Assembly: GCA_033398695.1 (NCBI GenBank)
Contig: CM065802.1
Location: 79,594,096-79,658,095, forward strand
From: Orobanche coerulescens
Lineage: Eukaryota > Streptophyta > Magnoliopsida > Lamiales > Orobanchaceae
DNA: 64,000 nucleotides
Direction: 5' to 3'
Shown here: piece by piece, positions 32,406 through 44,137 of the stretch
Position numbering within the stretch: position 1 is the first letter of the stretch
Layout of the letters: each line of letters opens with the position of its first letter
Notes under the pieces: generated by a model
What the model saw: the letters and a program-made list of their open reading frames with translations, nothing else
What the model was told of the DNA's origin: nothing
The model's database searches: none
Program-made: the position numbers and the translations under genes

Positions 32406-34802
32406 TGTAATACCCGGTTGTAATTCATTCATTTTCATTCAGTAATTATCAGTCTGTAATTGTCACTCAGTGTATTTTCACTCAATTATAATCATTCATC
32501 AATCATGTTCGTTCACCGTGTTCACCGTTCGGAAAAACTTCGAATTGTGTATCATTATTGTTCATTGTTTCAACTTTCCTCATATGAGTTCGACTTTGTT
32601 AGATCACCATTAATTTTTGGTAACTCCAAAAATTCTAAATCTTTGCAATATTATAGAGCATCGAGTTAGCTTTCCAATGGTTCAAACGGTGAGTCAATCG
32701 GAGTCCGGACGAGAGAGTTATGGTCGTTTTAGCTCACCCGCTCATTTTTCAGCTTGCCGATCACCGCCGGACTCGGTCGTGTCGTCCGACACGGCCCGTG
32801 CACTCGTCCGAAATGCCGAAGTATCTGCCCACAGGACTCGATCGTGTCGTTTGGCACGGCCGAGTCGAACTCTTCCGGATAAGCGAACCGATCGCCAAGA
32901 CGCCCGGCCGTGTCCCGTGACACGGCCGAGTCATCCGAAGTCGCCGCTTCGGACGGTCACTATCGGAAGGCCCTCCGCGCGCGACCGTGTCAAGGTGACA
33001 CGGTCGAGTCCCTGTCGGCCAGGTATGCGACACGACCGTGCCGATCGGCACGGGCCGTGTCCGGCAGGGTAGTCAACCCCTATAAATTGGTTTTTTGAGC
33101 ATTTCAGCTCATTTTTTCCATCTTTTCCACCTTCTTACGAGAGAGATAAGCTTGAGGGAGAGTTTCCTTCATCAATTATCATTTGAGTGTGTATTTTTCA
33201 TCACCTTCAATCATTTGGGAAGCTTGGATACTCGATTAAACTCGTGTTCTTCGGATCGAAGTGATTGGATATTCAAGAGGTAATTTCTTCGAAACCTTGG
33301 ACTTCGATTTTGTGTTGAGATATGATATTTTGGACGTTATATCATGTTATATGAAGGGATATGTATATGATTATGAGTTTGTATAAGGATTCATTGGATT
33401 ATTGAGGGATTATTCAAGAACACTTTGTATATCGAGTTGAAGTTGGGGGTTTTCGATTAATTGTCGTTATAATCACGATTTTGGATATTCATAATAGATT
33501 ATTGATCGTATTGGAGATGTTTTGTTGGTTTGAAACACTTCTTGGGGGATATAATAGTGGCTTATTGAGATTTGATTGTAAACAACCGGAGTTTGGCCAC
33601 AACGTGTTCGATATAATGCCCCAATGAACTTAGTTTAATCGTATCGACGTTTTGAGTTTGTTATAGTCGTGTTTGATTCGTATATTGAATGAGTTGTTGG
33701 ATATTTTATAATTCAAGGTTGTTCGAGCGACCGATACCTCAATTAGGACGTTGTTCGTGGAAGGATAATTGTCACCGGTATTGTGTAAGTTGATTCTTAC
33801 TCCGTTATAAGGATATTCATTTGCTTTTGTTGTTGTTCATTCATAATCGTAACTCATTTATCATTGTGTTAACCGTATTAAAACTTGTCATTGTCAATTA
33901 ATCACTTCAGTCACAAGGAACGACGGTTCCAATCCTTTTGTTGAGCTATCATTCATTTCACTATCATTTTACCTCGGTGAGTCATTATTCATTTTCGATG
34001 TCACTTTTGTTATATCGTGGCATTCCGGGTCATACTGGCGTGCCGGTTGGTATGTGTAGGATTTTCATGTCGGGCACATTTATGTCGTGTGTTGGTTGCT
34101 GGCCTCACATTGGACTGTGCACACGAGTCGATTGCTTCGTGAGATCGACAGTACAAGACCACGCGGGTATTCGATCGATACTCGTTGGTGGCTTGTGCAC
34201 GGACACATTTCCATCCCGGGCGTAGTGTGGCGCCACCCTTTGAGCCGTACTGTTAGTTGATTCATACAACATGTTTGATTGCGTATGTTTTCAACAAGAT
34301 TGGGTTATAATCTAACCGTTTCATTTTAATCGAACTTGTGGTTTATACTACATATTTATATGATTGTGTTTATTCAACTCTGGAGGATTGTTGTTCTGTA
34401 TAACTGACCCCGTTTGGGGATATTTGTTTCTCAGGTCATGGCAAGGCAAAGGTACAGGGAGAGCACGTTGACGGCGAGGAGTCCCAATGATACTAGAAGG
34501 GGGCCCCAGTCTGTTCAGTCATTTATTCAGTCATTATGTTTCCTTTATTTATTCCGCTGCAGACATTCCGTTTGAATACTCATTTCATTTAGTGTTGTGT
34601 ATTTTATCGTCACATAAAATACACATGTATTCTATTTTTTTTTTCTGGGTGTGTTGTATGAAACTCCTAATCGGAGTAATTGATGTTGTAATGTGGTTCG
34701 GTACTACATTTACCCTGTGTAATTCATCCGTTTTCATTCGCCTGGTGGGTCCCAGTCGGGGGTCCACGGCACTATAATATCCGCCTAGTTTGGGGTGTTT
34801 CA
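32406..34802 (+). repeat. 5' LTR of the Tekay element
   Basis: TGTAATACCCGG at the start and GGGTGTTTCA at the end. U3 holds five CGTGTC/GACACG dyads (32775-33060) and a TATA box TATAAATT at 33081. Apart from the dyad region and a few short patches it is almost identical to the 3' LTR. Confidence 0.95.
32775..33060. repeat. Five CGTGTC-N4-GACACG dyads, 5' LTR
   Basis: Dyad centres near 32785, 32850, 32916, 32994 and 33044. Arms are 9 bp (GGTCGTGTC/GACACGGCC type), some extended by GACTC...GAGTC. Very GC-rich compared with its surroundings. Confidence 0.9.
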
Positions 34803-34806
34803 GAGT

Positions 34807-34817
34807 TGGTATCAGAG
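34807..34817 (+). other. Primer-binding site of the Tekay element
   Basis: TGGTATCAGAG, complementary to initiator tRNA-Met, four bases after the LTR end. Confidence 0.85.
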
Positions 34818-35294
34818 AGTGGTTTTGAATACTACCTTCCGAGTCATGTCTCATTTGAAATCATCGTCATCGGGCTAGTATCATTGGACTTTCGCGTCAC
34901 GTGTGACCTGTGCAGATGCCGAGCCAATCAGACCAAAAGAACTGTAAGACTTCTAACGCCATGGTATAATTTCTGGCAATTATCATTCATTCATAATTTA
35001 TCAGTTAACAATCCTCAAACATCATTTTCATTTTGACCAGGACGGTCATTTTAACTCATTAATCACTCAATTCATTTCATTACTCGGTTGTTGATCTGGA
35101 AGATCATATAATTAATCTTGTTAATTTGTTCAAGATAATCATTTCAATAATTTCATCAGAAATCATGTCACTTCGGTTAATCGTTCATGTAATCACTGTG
35201 TTAGAGCGTATGCTCATTTTCATCACCTCATGTCATAGTCATAATGTGATATTCATGCGAGAGATATAATCATCATGTAACTTTCCACTTTAGT

Positions 35295-36517
35295 ATGGAA
35301 AGAGCTGGCAGAGGACGAGGAGGACGAGGCCGTGGTGCGGGCCGAATCCCGAGAGCTCGTGTGAATACACGTGCGAATGCGAGAAACAATGCCAATTCAT
35401 CGAGCAGCGACGCTGCCACTCATTCACCTGGGCGTGATCATTCACTATCGGGGAGTCGTACCCGGGACACGGCCAGTCAGAAGGTGTTCGGGTGGACCCA
35501 CTTGCTTTTATGCAGGGCATGATGGCCCAAATGACGCAGATGGCACAACTTATGGAGACGATGCACAATTCAGTCAATCAAAATCAACAGGCTCCTCCGC
35601 CGCCGCCTCAGAGGCAAGAGAGGGGTGTAAGCAATATCATTAGAGATATCTCTCGCCAGCGACCACCTACCTTTGAAGGCTCATATGAGCCGGCGGATAT
35701 TGTTCATTGGCTCGAACACTTCGAGAAGTTATTTGCTATGGTGGATTGCCCAGAAGGGCATAAAGTTTCAGTTGCGGCTTACTATCTGGGTAAGAGCGCT
35801 CATTCATGGTGGTTATCGTTGAAGCCCACAGACGGATCATGTACTTGGGATCAGTTTAAAACTCTCATGATGGAGAGGTACTATCCGGCCCCACTCAGAG
35901 AGGCCAAGCTGTTAGAGTTACTCACTCCCGACCCCTCATCAGATGCGGATGTTCTCGCCATTGCCGAGAAATTTCAGGAACTTCTTCCGTTCGCCTCATC
36001 TATCATTCACTCTGAGGCGGATAAGATCAAGTATTTCAGCAAGAGGCTGAAACCTCGTATGCGGCTACAGTTGCTTAATCATAATTGCACCACGTTGGAC
36101 GAATTCATTGAGAAAGCTCTTACTTACGAGCTCACTGCCAAAGAGATTGCTAAGCAACAACCTTCATCTGCTGGCAAGAAATCTAAGAACCGTAATCAGT
36201 CTGAAGGCGGTCAGACAACCTTCAAGAAACCCCGTGCGGGATCTGCTTTTTCTGAGCGACCTCCTGTGTCGTCTAAACCCGCGGAATCTCAGTCACGAGC
36301 GGCCAGTTCGGCCATCACCTGTTTCAACTGTGAGGAACAGGGTCATTTCAGCACCAAATGTCCGAAGCAGTCTGTCACGTGCCACAACTGTGGGATTGCT
36401 GGGCATAGGGCCCGTTTTTGCCGAAGGGACTCTAACCCTACTCCGGCGTCATCTCAGGCCCCAGGTCATTCAGTGCGTAATCAAAGCCACTCGGGCTGCT
36501 CAAGACGACAGAGCTAA
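35295..36517 (+). pseudogene. Gag of the Tekay element
   Basis: Starts MERAGRGRGGRGRGAGRIPR, a Gly/Arg-rich N-terminus usual for this clade. A frameshift near 35480 leads to the main frame (35492-36517) with PPTFEGSYEPADIVHWLEHF, YYLGKSAHSWWLSL and the capsid core. Two zinc knuckles follow: CFNCEEQGHFSTKC and CHNCGIAGHRARFC, both CX2CX4HX4C. The frame closes at 36517, where another shift leads to the linker before the protease. Gag forms the particle and binds the RNA. Confidence 0.9.
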
Positions 36518-36529
36518 AGGCGGAGCCAA

Positions 36530-37376
36530 GAGCTATCGACGGAGCATCCGACTGCAGGGCGGAAAGCCCCGAATTTATGAGATGAAGAAGACCGACGATC
36601 CAGAGGCCCGGATGATCTCGTGTACACTCGATATTCTATCTCAACTGTGTGTACCCTTTTTGACACCGGTGCATCGCATTCATTCATTTCCGAGTCATGT
36701 TTGCGTAGACTACGTCTGGGTAGTGCTACTAGTTGTGAGCCTTATGTCATTGGTCTACTGACGGTAGGCGAATTATCGAATCGTGAGATTCGATTATGCG
36801 ATTGATTTCATGGTCGTGTGTGGCCAGCGGACCTAATCATAGTAGATTTGCCGAGGGACGACGTCATCTTGGGTATTGACTGGATGGATCGTCATGATGC
36901 AATCATTAGTGTCCGTAAGCGTATGGTCACTATCATTTCAGACGATGGGGTTGAATGTGTTTTTCAGGGAGGTAATCCCGACTGTTCTGGTAAAGTCATT
37001 AATTTGATGAAAGCAGTGAGATTACTCAGTCAGGGGTGTGTTGGTTATTGGTGCTATATGACCAAAACCGAGGAATCATCACTAATGTTGTCAGATATTC
37101 CGGTAGTAAGGGAATATGCCGATGTTTTTCCAGACGAGTTACCTGGTTTGCCTCCACAGAGAGATGTGGAATTCACGATTGAGTTGGAGCCTGGTACGTC
37201 TCCGATATCAAAGGCACCGTACCGGATGGCCCCGACCGAAATGCAGGAGTTGAAGAATCAACTTGAGGAATTGTTCGAGAAAGGTTATATCCGACCGAGT
37301 GCGTCCCCGTGGGGAGCACCAGTTCTGTTTGTCAAGAAGAAGGATGGTTCGTTCGGTTGTGTATTGATTAAGGGAA
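36530..37376 (+). pseudogene. Protease and start of RT, Tekay element
   Basis: Active site CTLFDTGASHSFISESCLRR at about 36643-36702 (Asp-Thr-Gly-Ala-Ser). A second block is VILGIDWMDRHDAIISVRKR. The RT entry block follows: REYADVFPDELPGLPPQRDV, PYRMAPTEMQELKNQLEELF, FEKGYIRPSASPWGAPVLFV. The frame is lost near 37355, where the usual block between FVKKKDGSF and the RT core is shifted by a small indel. Confidence 0.9.
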
Positions 37377-38545
37377 TTGAACCGGGTGACGATCAAGAAT
37401 AAGTATCCTTTACCCCGCATTGATGATCTCTTAGATCAACTACAGGGAGCTTCAGTATTTTCCAAGATCGACTTAAGATCTGGATATCACCAGTTGCGGA
37501 TTCGAGAGTCGGATATCGCGAGGACGGTGTTTCGAACACGCTATGGTCATTATGAGTTCGTAGTTATGCCGTTCGGGCTAACTAATGCACCTGCGGTATT
37601 CATGGAGTTAATGAATCGAGTTTTCATCGACTTTTTGGATCGGTTTGTTGTTGTCTTCATCGATGACATTTTGATTTATTCTCGTAACCGAGAGGAACAC
37701 GAGGTTCATCTTCATCAGGTTCTCGACGTTTTGAGACGAGAGCAACTTTATGGAAAGTTTTCCAAATGTGAGTTTTGGATGTCCGAAGTGACTTTTCCCG
37801 GACATGTAATTTCATCGGACGGAGTTCGTGTCGACCCTCAGAAGACGGAGGCTATCCGAGACTGGTTACCTCCGAAGAATGTTAAGGAGATCCGAAGTTT
37901 TCTCGGATTAGCGGGCTATTATCGGCGATTTGTGGAGGGATTTTCTAAAATCTCTCAACCCTTGACGAACCTTTTGCGGAAGGATAAGAAATACACGTGG
38001 TCCGACGCGTGTCAACGGAGTTTTGAGGAACTCAAGAGCCGGTTAATGTCAGCACCTGTACTTTCCTTACCACAGGGGACGGAGGGATTTGTGGTTTATA
38101 GTGATGCGTCCAGACAGGGTCTCGGATGTGTACTCATGCAGAATGGGAAGGTTATTACTTATGCTTCACGGCAATTGAGACCTTACGAGGTTAATTACCC
38201 GACCCACGACCTTGAGCTAGCATCCGTGGTGTTCGCTTTGAAGATTTGGCGTCATTACCTTTATGGCGTCACTTGTCAGATATTCACCGATCATAAAAGT
38301 TTAAAGTATATATTTACTCAGAAGGAGTTAAATATGCGACAGAGGCGGTGGTTAGAACTAATCAAGGATTATGATATTGAGATCCTTTACCACCCGGGCA
38401 TGGCGAACGTTGTCGCCGACGCCTTGAGTCGTAAGTCCATTCAGGAGCAGATGCTTGCTCGTTTAACAATTCAGAAGGATCTCCAACAAGAATTCCTTAG
38501 ACCGAGATCGAGGTCTGGCTTCAGCGAGTTGAGGGATAGCTTTGT
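37377..38545 (+). pseudogene. Reverse transcriptase and RNase H, Tekay element
   Basis: Open for 391 codons. RT blocks include [50 protein letters not shown] and the catalytic [12 protein letters not shown] (two Asp). The RNase H part has [37 protein letters not shown] and DHKSLKYIF, ending with [15 protein letters not shown]. It shifts frame near 38520 before the integrase. No stop lies inside the catalytic domains. Confidence 0.95.
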
Positions 38546-39997
38546 ATGTTAGAGATTTCATCATCTCTTGAGGATGCAATCAGGGAGAATCAGGGTTCAG
38601 ACCCAGCATTGTTGCGCATTCGTGAGGATGTGGCTCAGGGGAAAGCCCCTGGATTCGTGATCCACGAGGATGGACTTTTGAGGTTTAAGAACCGGTTGTG
38701 CGTACCGGCGAATGATGAGTTGAAAAACTCGATTTTGAGAGAAGCTCATGCTACCCCTTATTCTGTTCATCCGGGGTCTAGCAAGATGTATAAAGACTTG
38801 AAACAAAATTACTGGTGGAGTAATATGAAGCGAGAAGTCACAGAATTTGTTTCGAGATGCTTAACCTGTCAACAAGTTAAGATTGAACATCAGCGACCGG
38901 AGGGTATGCTGAAACCTCTTCCTATTCCCGAATGGAAGTGGGAAGACATTTCTATGGATTTCATCACGAGCTTGCCGACGAGTCGTCGTGGCATGAATAC
39001 GATCTGGGTGATTGTGGACCGCTTAACTAAATCAGCTCATTTCCTTGAGATCAAGGATACGTGGGGTCCCGAGAGACTGGCCCAGTTATTCATCAAGGAG
39101 ATAGTAAGACTGCACGGTACTCCTAAGAGTATCGTTTCCGATCGTGACGGACGATTTGTGTCTCATTTTTGGAAATCAGTTCATCGTGCTATGGGAACTC
39201 AGCTCAATCTCAGTACCGCCTTTCATCCTCAGTCCGACGGACAATCAGAGAGGACTATACAGACATTAGAGGACATGTTGAGGGCATGCGTCCTCGATTG
39301 GAAGGACGATTGGGAAGCCCAACTGCCACTGATCGAGTTCACGTATAATAATAGTTGGCATGCCTCCATTAAGATGGCACCTTACGAGGCCTTGTACGGT
39401 CATCGTTGTCGATCTCCCTTGTGTTGGGATGACTTGTCAGAATCAATCGGCACCGAACCCGATATGCTTATAGCCGCCCGAGAGAAGGTAGCTTTGATCA
39501 AGAGTCGTATGTTGACACTTCAGAGTCGACAAAAATCATATGCAGATAATCGTCGTCGACCACTAGAGTTCGAGACGGGTGACCATGTTTTGGTCAAGGT
39601 ATCCCCGAGTCGAGGTATTTTCCGTTTCGGAAAACGGGGGAAGTTGAGTCCGAGATTCATTGGACCGTTTGAAATTTTGGATCGAGTAGGCGAGTTAGCT
39701 TATCGATTGGCGTTACCTCCGGCGTTGAGCCGAATTCATAATGTGTTTCATGTCTCTCAGTTGCGGAAGTATGTTGCCGACCCGAGTCACATACTTCAGT
39801 TCGACGAAATCGAGATCGCAGATGATCATTCGTACGAGGAGCGTCCTGTACGAGTGTTAGAGCGGCGAATCAAACAGTTGAGGAACAAGACGATCCCTTT
39901 GGTCAAGATTCAGTGGTCTAGACACGGAGTCGAAGAGGCCACTTGGGAAACCGAGGAGAATATGCGGGAGAGTTATCCCGAGTTGTTTGACCCTTAG
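38546..39997 (+). CDS. Integrase with chromodomain, Tekay element
   Basis: 483 open codons. The HHCC zinc-binding region includes [17 protein letters not shown] and CLTCQQVK. The catalytic core has the DDE triad: first Asp in SMDFITSLP, second in [12 protein letters not shown], Glu in [16 protein letters not shown]. The [19 protein letters not shown] region follows, then a C-terminal chromodomain ([20 protein letters not shown] with [16 protein letters not shown]). Integrase joins element DNA to the chromosome; chromodomains of this family bind methylated histone H3. The frame is part of a Gag-Pol polyprotein, so its ATG is not a true start. This is the longest intact domain set in the window. 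Confidence 0.95.
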   Translation: MLEISSSLEDAIRENQGSDPALLRIREDVAQGKAPGFVIHEDGLLRFKNRLCVPANDELKNSILREAHATPYSVHPGSSKMYKDLKQNYWWSNMKREVTEFVSRCLTCQQVKIEHQRPEGMLKPLPIPEWKWEDISMDFITSLPTSRRGMNTIWVIVDRLTKSAHFLEIKDTWGPERLAQLFIKEIVRLHGTPKSIVSDRDGRFVSHFWKSVHRAMGTQLNLSTAFHPQSDGQSERTIQTLEDMLRACVLDWKDDWEAQLPLIEFTYNNSWHASIKMAPYEALYGHRCRSPLCWDDLSESIGTEPDMLIAAREKVALIKSRMLTLQSRQKSYADNRRRPLEFETGDHVLVKVSPSRGIFRFGKRGKLSPRFIGPFEILDRVGELAYRLALPPALSRIHNVFHVSQLRKYVADPSHILQFDEIEIADDHSYEERPVRVLERRIKQLRNKTIPLVKIQWSRHGVEEATWETEENMRESYPELFDP

Positions 39998-40017
39998 TTT
40001 CGGGGACGAAACTCTTT

Positions 40018-40031
40018 TTAAGGGGGGAGTA
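40018..40031 (+). other. Polypurine tract of the Tekay element
   Basis: TTAAGGGGGGAGTA immediately before the 3' LTR. It primes plus-strand synthesis. Confidence 0.85.
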
Positions 40032-42438
40032 TGTAATACCCGGTTGTAATTCATTCATTTTCATTCAGTAATTATCAGTCTGTAATTGTCACTCAGTGTA
40101 TTTTCACTCAATTATAATCATTCATCAATCATGTTCGTTCACCGTGTTCACCGTTCGGAAAAACTTCGAATTGTGTATCATTATTGTTCATTGTTTCAAC
40201 TTTCCTCATATGAGTTCGACTTTGTTAGATCACCATTAATTTTTGGTAACTCCAAAAATTCTAAATCTTTGCAATATTATAGAGCATCGAGTTAGCTTTC
40301 CAATGGTTCAAACGGTGAGTCAATCGGAGTCCGGACGAGAGAGTTATGGTCGTTTTAGCTCACCCGCTCATTTTTTCAGCTTTTGGCCGATCACTGCCGA
40401 CCGGACTCGGTCGTGTCGTCCGACACGGCCCGTGCCGTACTCGTCCGGAAATGCCGAAGTATCTGCCCACAGGACTCGACCGTGTCGTTTGGCACGGCCG
40501 AGTCGAACTCTTCCGGATAAGCCAGAACCGACTGCCCAGACGCCCGACCGTGTCCCAGGACACGGTCGAGTCATGCCGAGTCGCTGTCGGACGGGTCACT
40601 ATCGGAAGGCCCTCCGCGCCGCGACCGTGTCAAGCAGGACACGGTCGAGTCCCTGTCGGCACCATGCGACACGACCGTGCCGATCGCACGGGCCGTGTCG
40701 GCGCAGGTAGTCAACCCCTATAAATTGGTTTTGAGCATTTCACTCATTTTTCCATCTTTTCCACCTTCTTACGAGAGAGATAAGCTTGAGGGAGAGTTTT
40801 CTTCATCAATTATCATTTGAGTGTGTATTTTTCATCACCTTCAATCATTTGGGAAGCTTGGATACTCGATTAAACTCGTGTTCTTCGGATCGAAGTGATT
40901 GGATATTCAAGAGGTAATTTCTTCGAAACCTTGGACTTCGATTTTGTGTTGAGATATGATATTTTGGACGTTATAATCATGTTATATGAAGGGATATGTA
41001 TATGATTATGAGTTTGTATAAGGATTCATTGGATTATTGAGGGATTATTCAAGAACACTTTGTATATCGAGTTGAAGTTGGGGGTTTTCGATTAATTGTC
41101 GTTATAATCACGATTTTGGATATTCATAATGGATTATTGATCGTATTGGAGATGTTTTGTTGGTTTGAAACACTTCTTGGGGGATATAATAGTGGCTTAT
41201 TGAGATTTGATTGTAAACAACCGGAGTTTGGCCACAACGTGTTCGATATAATGCCCCAATGAACTTAGTTTAATCGTATCGACGTTTTGAGTTCGTTATA
41301 GTCATGTTTGATTCGTATATTGAACGAGTTGTTGGATATTGTATAATTCAAGGTTGTTCGAGCGACCGATACCTCAATTAGGACGTTGTTCGTGGAAGGA
41401 TAATTGTCACCGGTATTGTGTAAGTTGATTCTTACTCCGTTATAAGGATATTCATTTCCTTTTGTTGTTGTTCATTCATAATCGTAACTCATTCATCATT
41501 GTGTTAACCGTATTAAAACTTGTCATTGTCAATTAATCACTTCAGTCACAAGGAACGACGGTTCCAATCCTTTTGTTGAGCTATCATTCATTTCACTATC
41601 ATTTTACCTCGGTGAGTCATTATTCATTTTCGATGTCACTTTTGTTATATCGTGGCATTCCGGGTCATACTGGCGTGCCGGTTGGTATGTGTAGGATTTT
41701 CATGTCGGGCACATTTATGTCGTGTGTTGGTTGCTGGCCTCACATTGGACTGTGCACACGAGTCGATTGCTTCGTGAGACTGATTAGGTACAAGACCACG
41801 CGGGTATTCGATCGATACTCGTTGGTGGCTTGTGCACGGACACATTTCCATCCCGGGCGTAGTGTGGCGCCACCCTTTGAGCCATACTGTTAGTTGATTC
41901 ATACAGCATGTTTGATTGCGTATGTTTTCAACAAGATTGGGTTATAATCTAACCGTTTCATTTTAATCGAACTTGTGGTTTATACTACATATTTATATGA
42001 TTGTGTTTATTCAACTCTGGAGGATTGTTGTTCTCAGATAATCGACCCGTTTGGGGATTTTTGTTTCTCTGGTGATGGCAAGGCAAAGGTACAGGGAGAG
42101 CACGTTGACGGCGAGGAGTCCCAATGATACTAGAAGGGGGCCCCAGTCTGTTCAGTCATTTATTCAGTCATTATGTTTCCTTTATTTATTCCGCTGCAGA
42201 CATTCCGTTTGAATAATCATTTCATTTAGTGTTGTGTATTTTATCGTCACATAAAATACACATGTATTCTATTTTTTTTTCTGGGTGTGTTGTATGAAAC
42301 TCCTAATCGGAGTAATTGATGTTGTAATGTGGTTCGGTACTACATTTACCCTGTGTAATTCATCCGTTTTCATTCGCCTGGTGGGTCCCAGTCGGGGGTC
42401 CACAGCACTGTAATATCCGCCTAGTTTGGGGTGTTACA
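40032..42438 (+). repeat. 3' LTR of the Tekay element
   Basis: TGTAATACCCGG at 40032 and GGGTGTTACA at the end. TATA box TATAAATT at 40719. The dyad array lies at 40409-40700. Most of it is almost identical to the 5' LTR, but dyads and spacers differ in several places. Confidence 0.95.
40409..40700. repeat. Five CGTGTC-N4-GACACG dyads, 3' LTR
   Basis: Same order as in the 5' LTR. The third dyad reads GACCGTGTC...GACACGGTC, against GGCCGTGTC...GACACGGCC in the 5' LTR, so both arms changed together. Confidence 0.9.
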
Positions 42439-42443
42439 GGAAA

Positions 42444-43505
42444 ATGCTTGAGGTAACACACGAAGGTACGTCTTAAGTCAAGGAGACGAAGATAAACATG
42501 CTCCTTCACGATTATGAATTATTCCAAATGAAGGACGATGAATCCATCACTATAATGCTCGACCGATTATCGGTCATCACATATAGATTAGCATGTTTCG
42601 GAAAACCACTTTCAAGTAGTGAGAAAGTAAAGAAAATTCTCCGATCACTACCTCGAGAATGGGATGGTACGATGACAGCAATAATGGAATCTAAATATTT
42701 AAATAATCTTGATTTTAGTACTCTCGTTGGTTCTCTTATCAACTACGAGATTGTTCTAAAATCTCAGAATGCCAAACCAAAACCGAAGGAGAGGTCGATA
42801 GCCATGAAGGCTAAAATGTCGAGAAAGGAAGAAGAAATCCCGGTGGACGAAAGCGATGAAGAATCGGCATATTATGCCAAGAATATTAGTAAGTTCCAAC
42901 AATTATTAAACCGGAGGAAGAAGGACATCCAAGCGGGCGAATCTAAGAAATTTGACAACACTTGTCGATTATGTGGTAAACCAGGCCACTTTGCTAAGAA
43001 CTGTCGGGTAAAACCAAGGAGGTATTAGTTGCAACATGGAGTGACGAAGATCCTGATGATGATTTCATGAATCAAAATAATCTCGCACTCATGGCCCGGA
43101 GTTCATTCGACGATAGCGACGTCGAAAGCCAAGCAAGTAATTCTTACGACGAACTTTTTGAAGCATTCGAGTTATTACATACCGATTATCAAAATGCTTT
43201 AAAAGAAATTAAATCCCTTCAATTTAAAAATAAATCATTGGAAAATGAGATTTCCAAAATTCTTGAAAAGGGAAAATCTGTTGAGATCGATCATTCAAAA
43301 TGCGTTGAAAACGAGAATATTTTAAAGAATGATCTTGTTAAAGTTCAAACCGAGCTAAAAAATTTAACGAAGAAATTTTCTCTCGGAAACGAGAAATTTG
43401 AAAATATGCTCTCAGTTCAAAAATACACATTAAATAAAGAGGGGTTAGGATTCAAACCACATTCTAAAATTGAATCCGTAAATTTTAAAATACCCCGGTG
43501 TTAAA
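42444..43505 (+). pseudogene. Gag of element D, 3' part
   Basis: Continues the gag cut at 32405: LLHDYELFQMKDDESITIML, KKILRSLPREWDGTMTAIME, then one zinc knuckle CRLCGKPGHFAKNC (about 42962-43003). After a frameshift near 43012 a long coiled-coil-like tail (43067-43504) is rich in Lys, Glu and Leu, as in Sirevirus gag. A stop near 42478 is explained by one C-to-T change. No pol follows. Confidence 0.9.
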
Positions 43506-44137
43506 AATATTTGAAAATCGGGAATCACATTTCAAATTGCAAAAGCCCAAGACGGACGATAAAAGTTAAGAAAATTTGGGTTCATAAAGGAAAAATTGTT
43601 TCAAATATCGTCCATGTCTCGAAAGAAAAACCGAGTTTCGGATGCATCCCCAAAAATTAATATTTTACAAAAGGGGAAATAATATTTTCAGGGGGAGTAT
43701 TATTTTTCAAAACGGGTATAACTCCATCCTATTAGTGCATATATTTTTATATTCATGCATATTTTCTTTATATATTCAAATTGGTATCCTCTATATTTTT
43801 TTTACACTTTTTGCTGAATACAAAAAGGGGGAGAAGAAGTTGAATCGGATAAAAGCGTCATGAAAGATATGACGAGAAAAATAAAAAGTAAAAAGGAGGA
43901 GAAAATAAATCGAAGAAGTCAAAAAGGAGAAGAAAGCATACAAAAATGGGGAGAAACGAAGGAGTTGAAAAATGAAAAATGAAAGAAGTCAAAAATGACA
44001 GAAAAAGAAAAGAAAATGGGTGAAACTAACGAAACGATCAAAGTCGGAAACTTTGAAACGTACATATACATATAATTTTATTCTACAAGTTTTATCCAAT
44101 TCAAGAGTTGTTTTGTAATCATCAAAAAGGGGGAGAT
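43506..44137 (+). other. 3' non-coding region of element D with purine tracts
   Basis: Pol is missing. A residual frame reads KIWVHKGKIVSNIVHVSKEK, then purine-rich DNA with repeated AAAAGGGGGAG/AAAAAGGAG words from 43660 to 44000. The functional polypurine tract AAAAAGGGGGAGA ends just before the LTR. Confidence 0.75.

Larger units (their letters stand above)
32406..42438 (+). mobile_element. Nearly complete Tekay-type chromovirus (Ty3/gypsy)
   Basis: 10,033 bp with LTRs at 32406-34802 and 40032-42438, primer site, gag, protease, RT, RNase H, integrase with chromodomain, and polypurine tract. GGAAA is duplicated at 32401-32405 and 42439-42443. Chromodomain elements of this clade insert preferentially in heterochromatin (established for the family). 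The coding region has about five frameshifts, so it is inactive as read, or partly misread. Confidence 0.95.

Noticed and set aside
32617..33098. Arg/Pro-rich ORFs in both LTRs of the Tekay element (also 40243-40723)
   Set aside because: They read through the GC-rich dyads in several frames on both strands and have no protein motifs.
33938..34265. 95-residue ORF repeated at 41573-41893
   Set aside because: It is present twice only because both LTRs carry it; the reading frame differs at its end and has no known domain.
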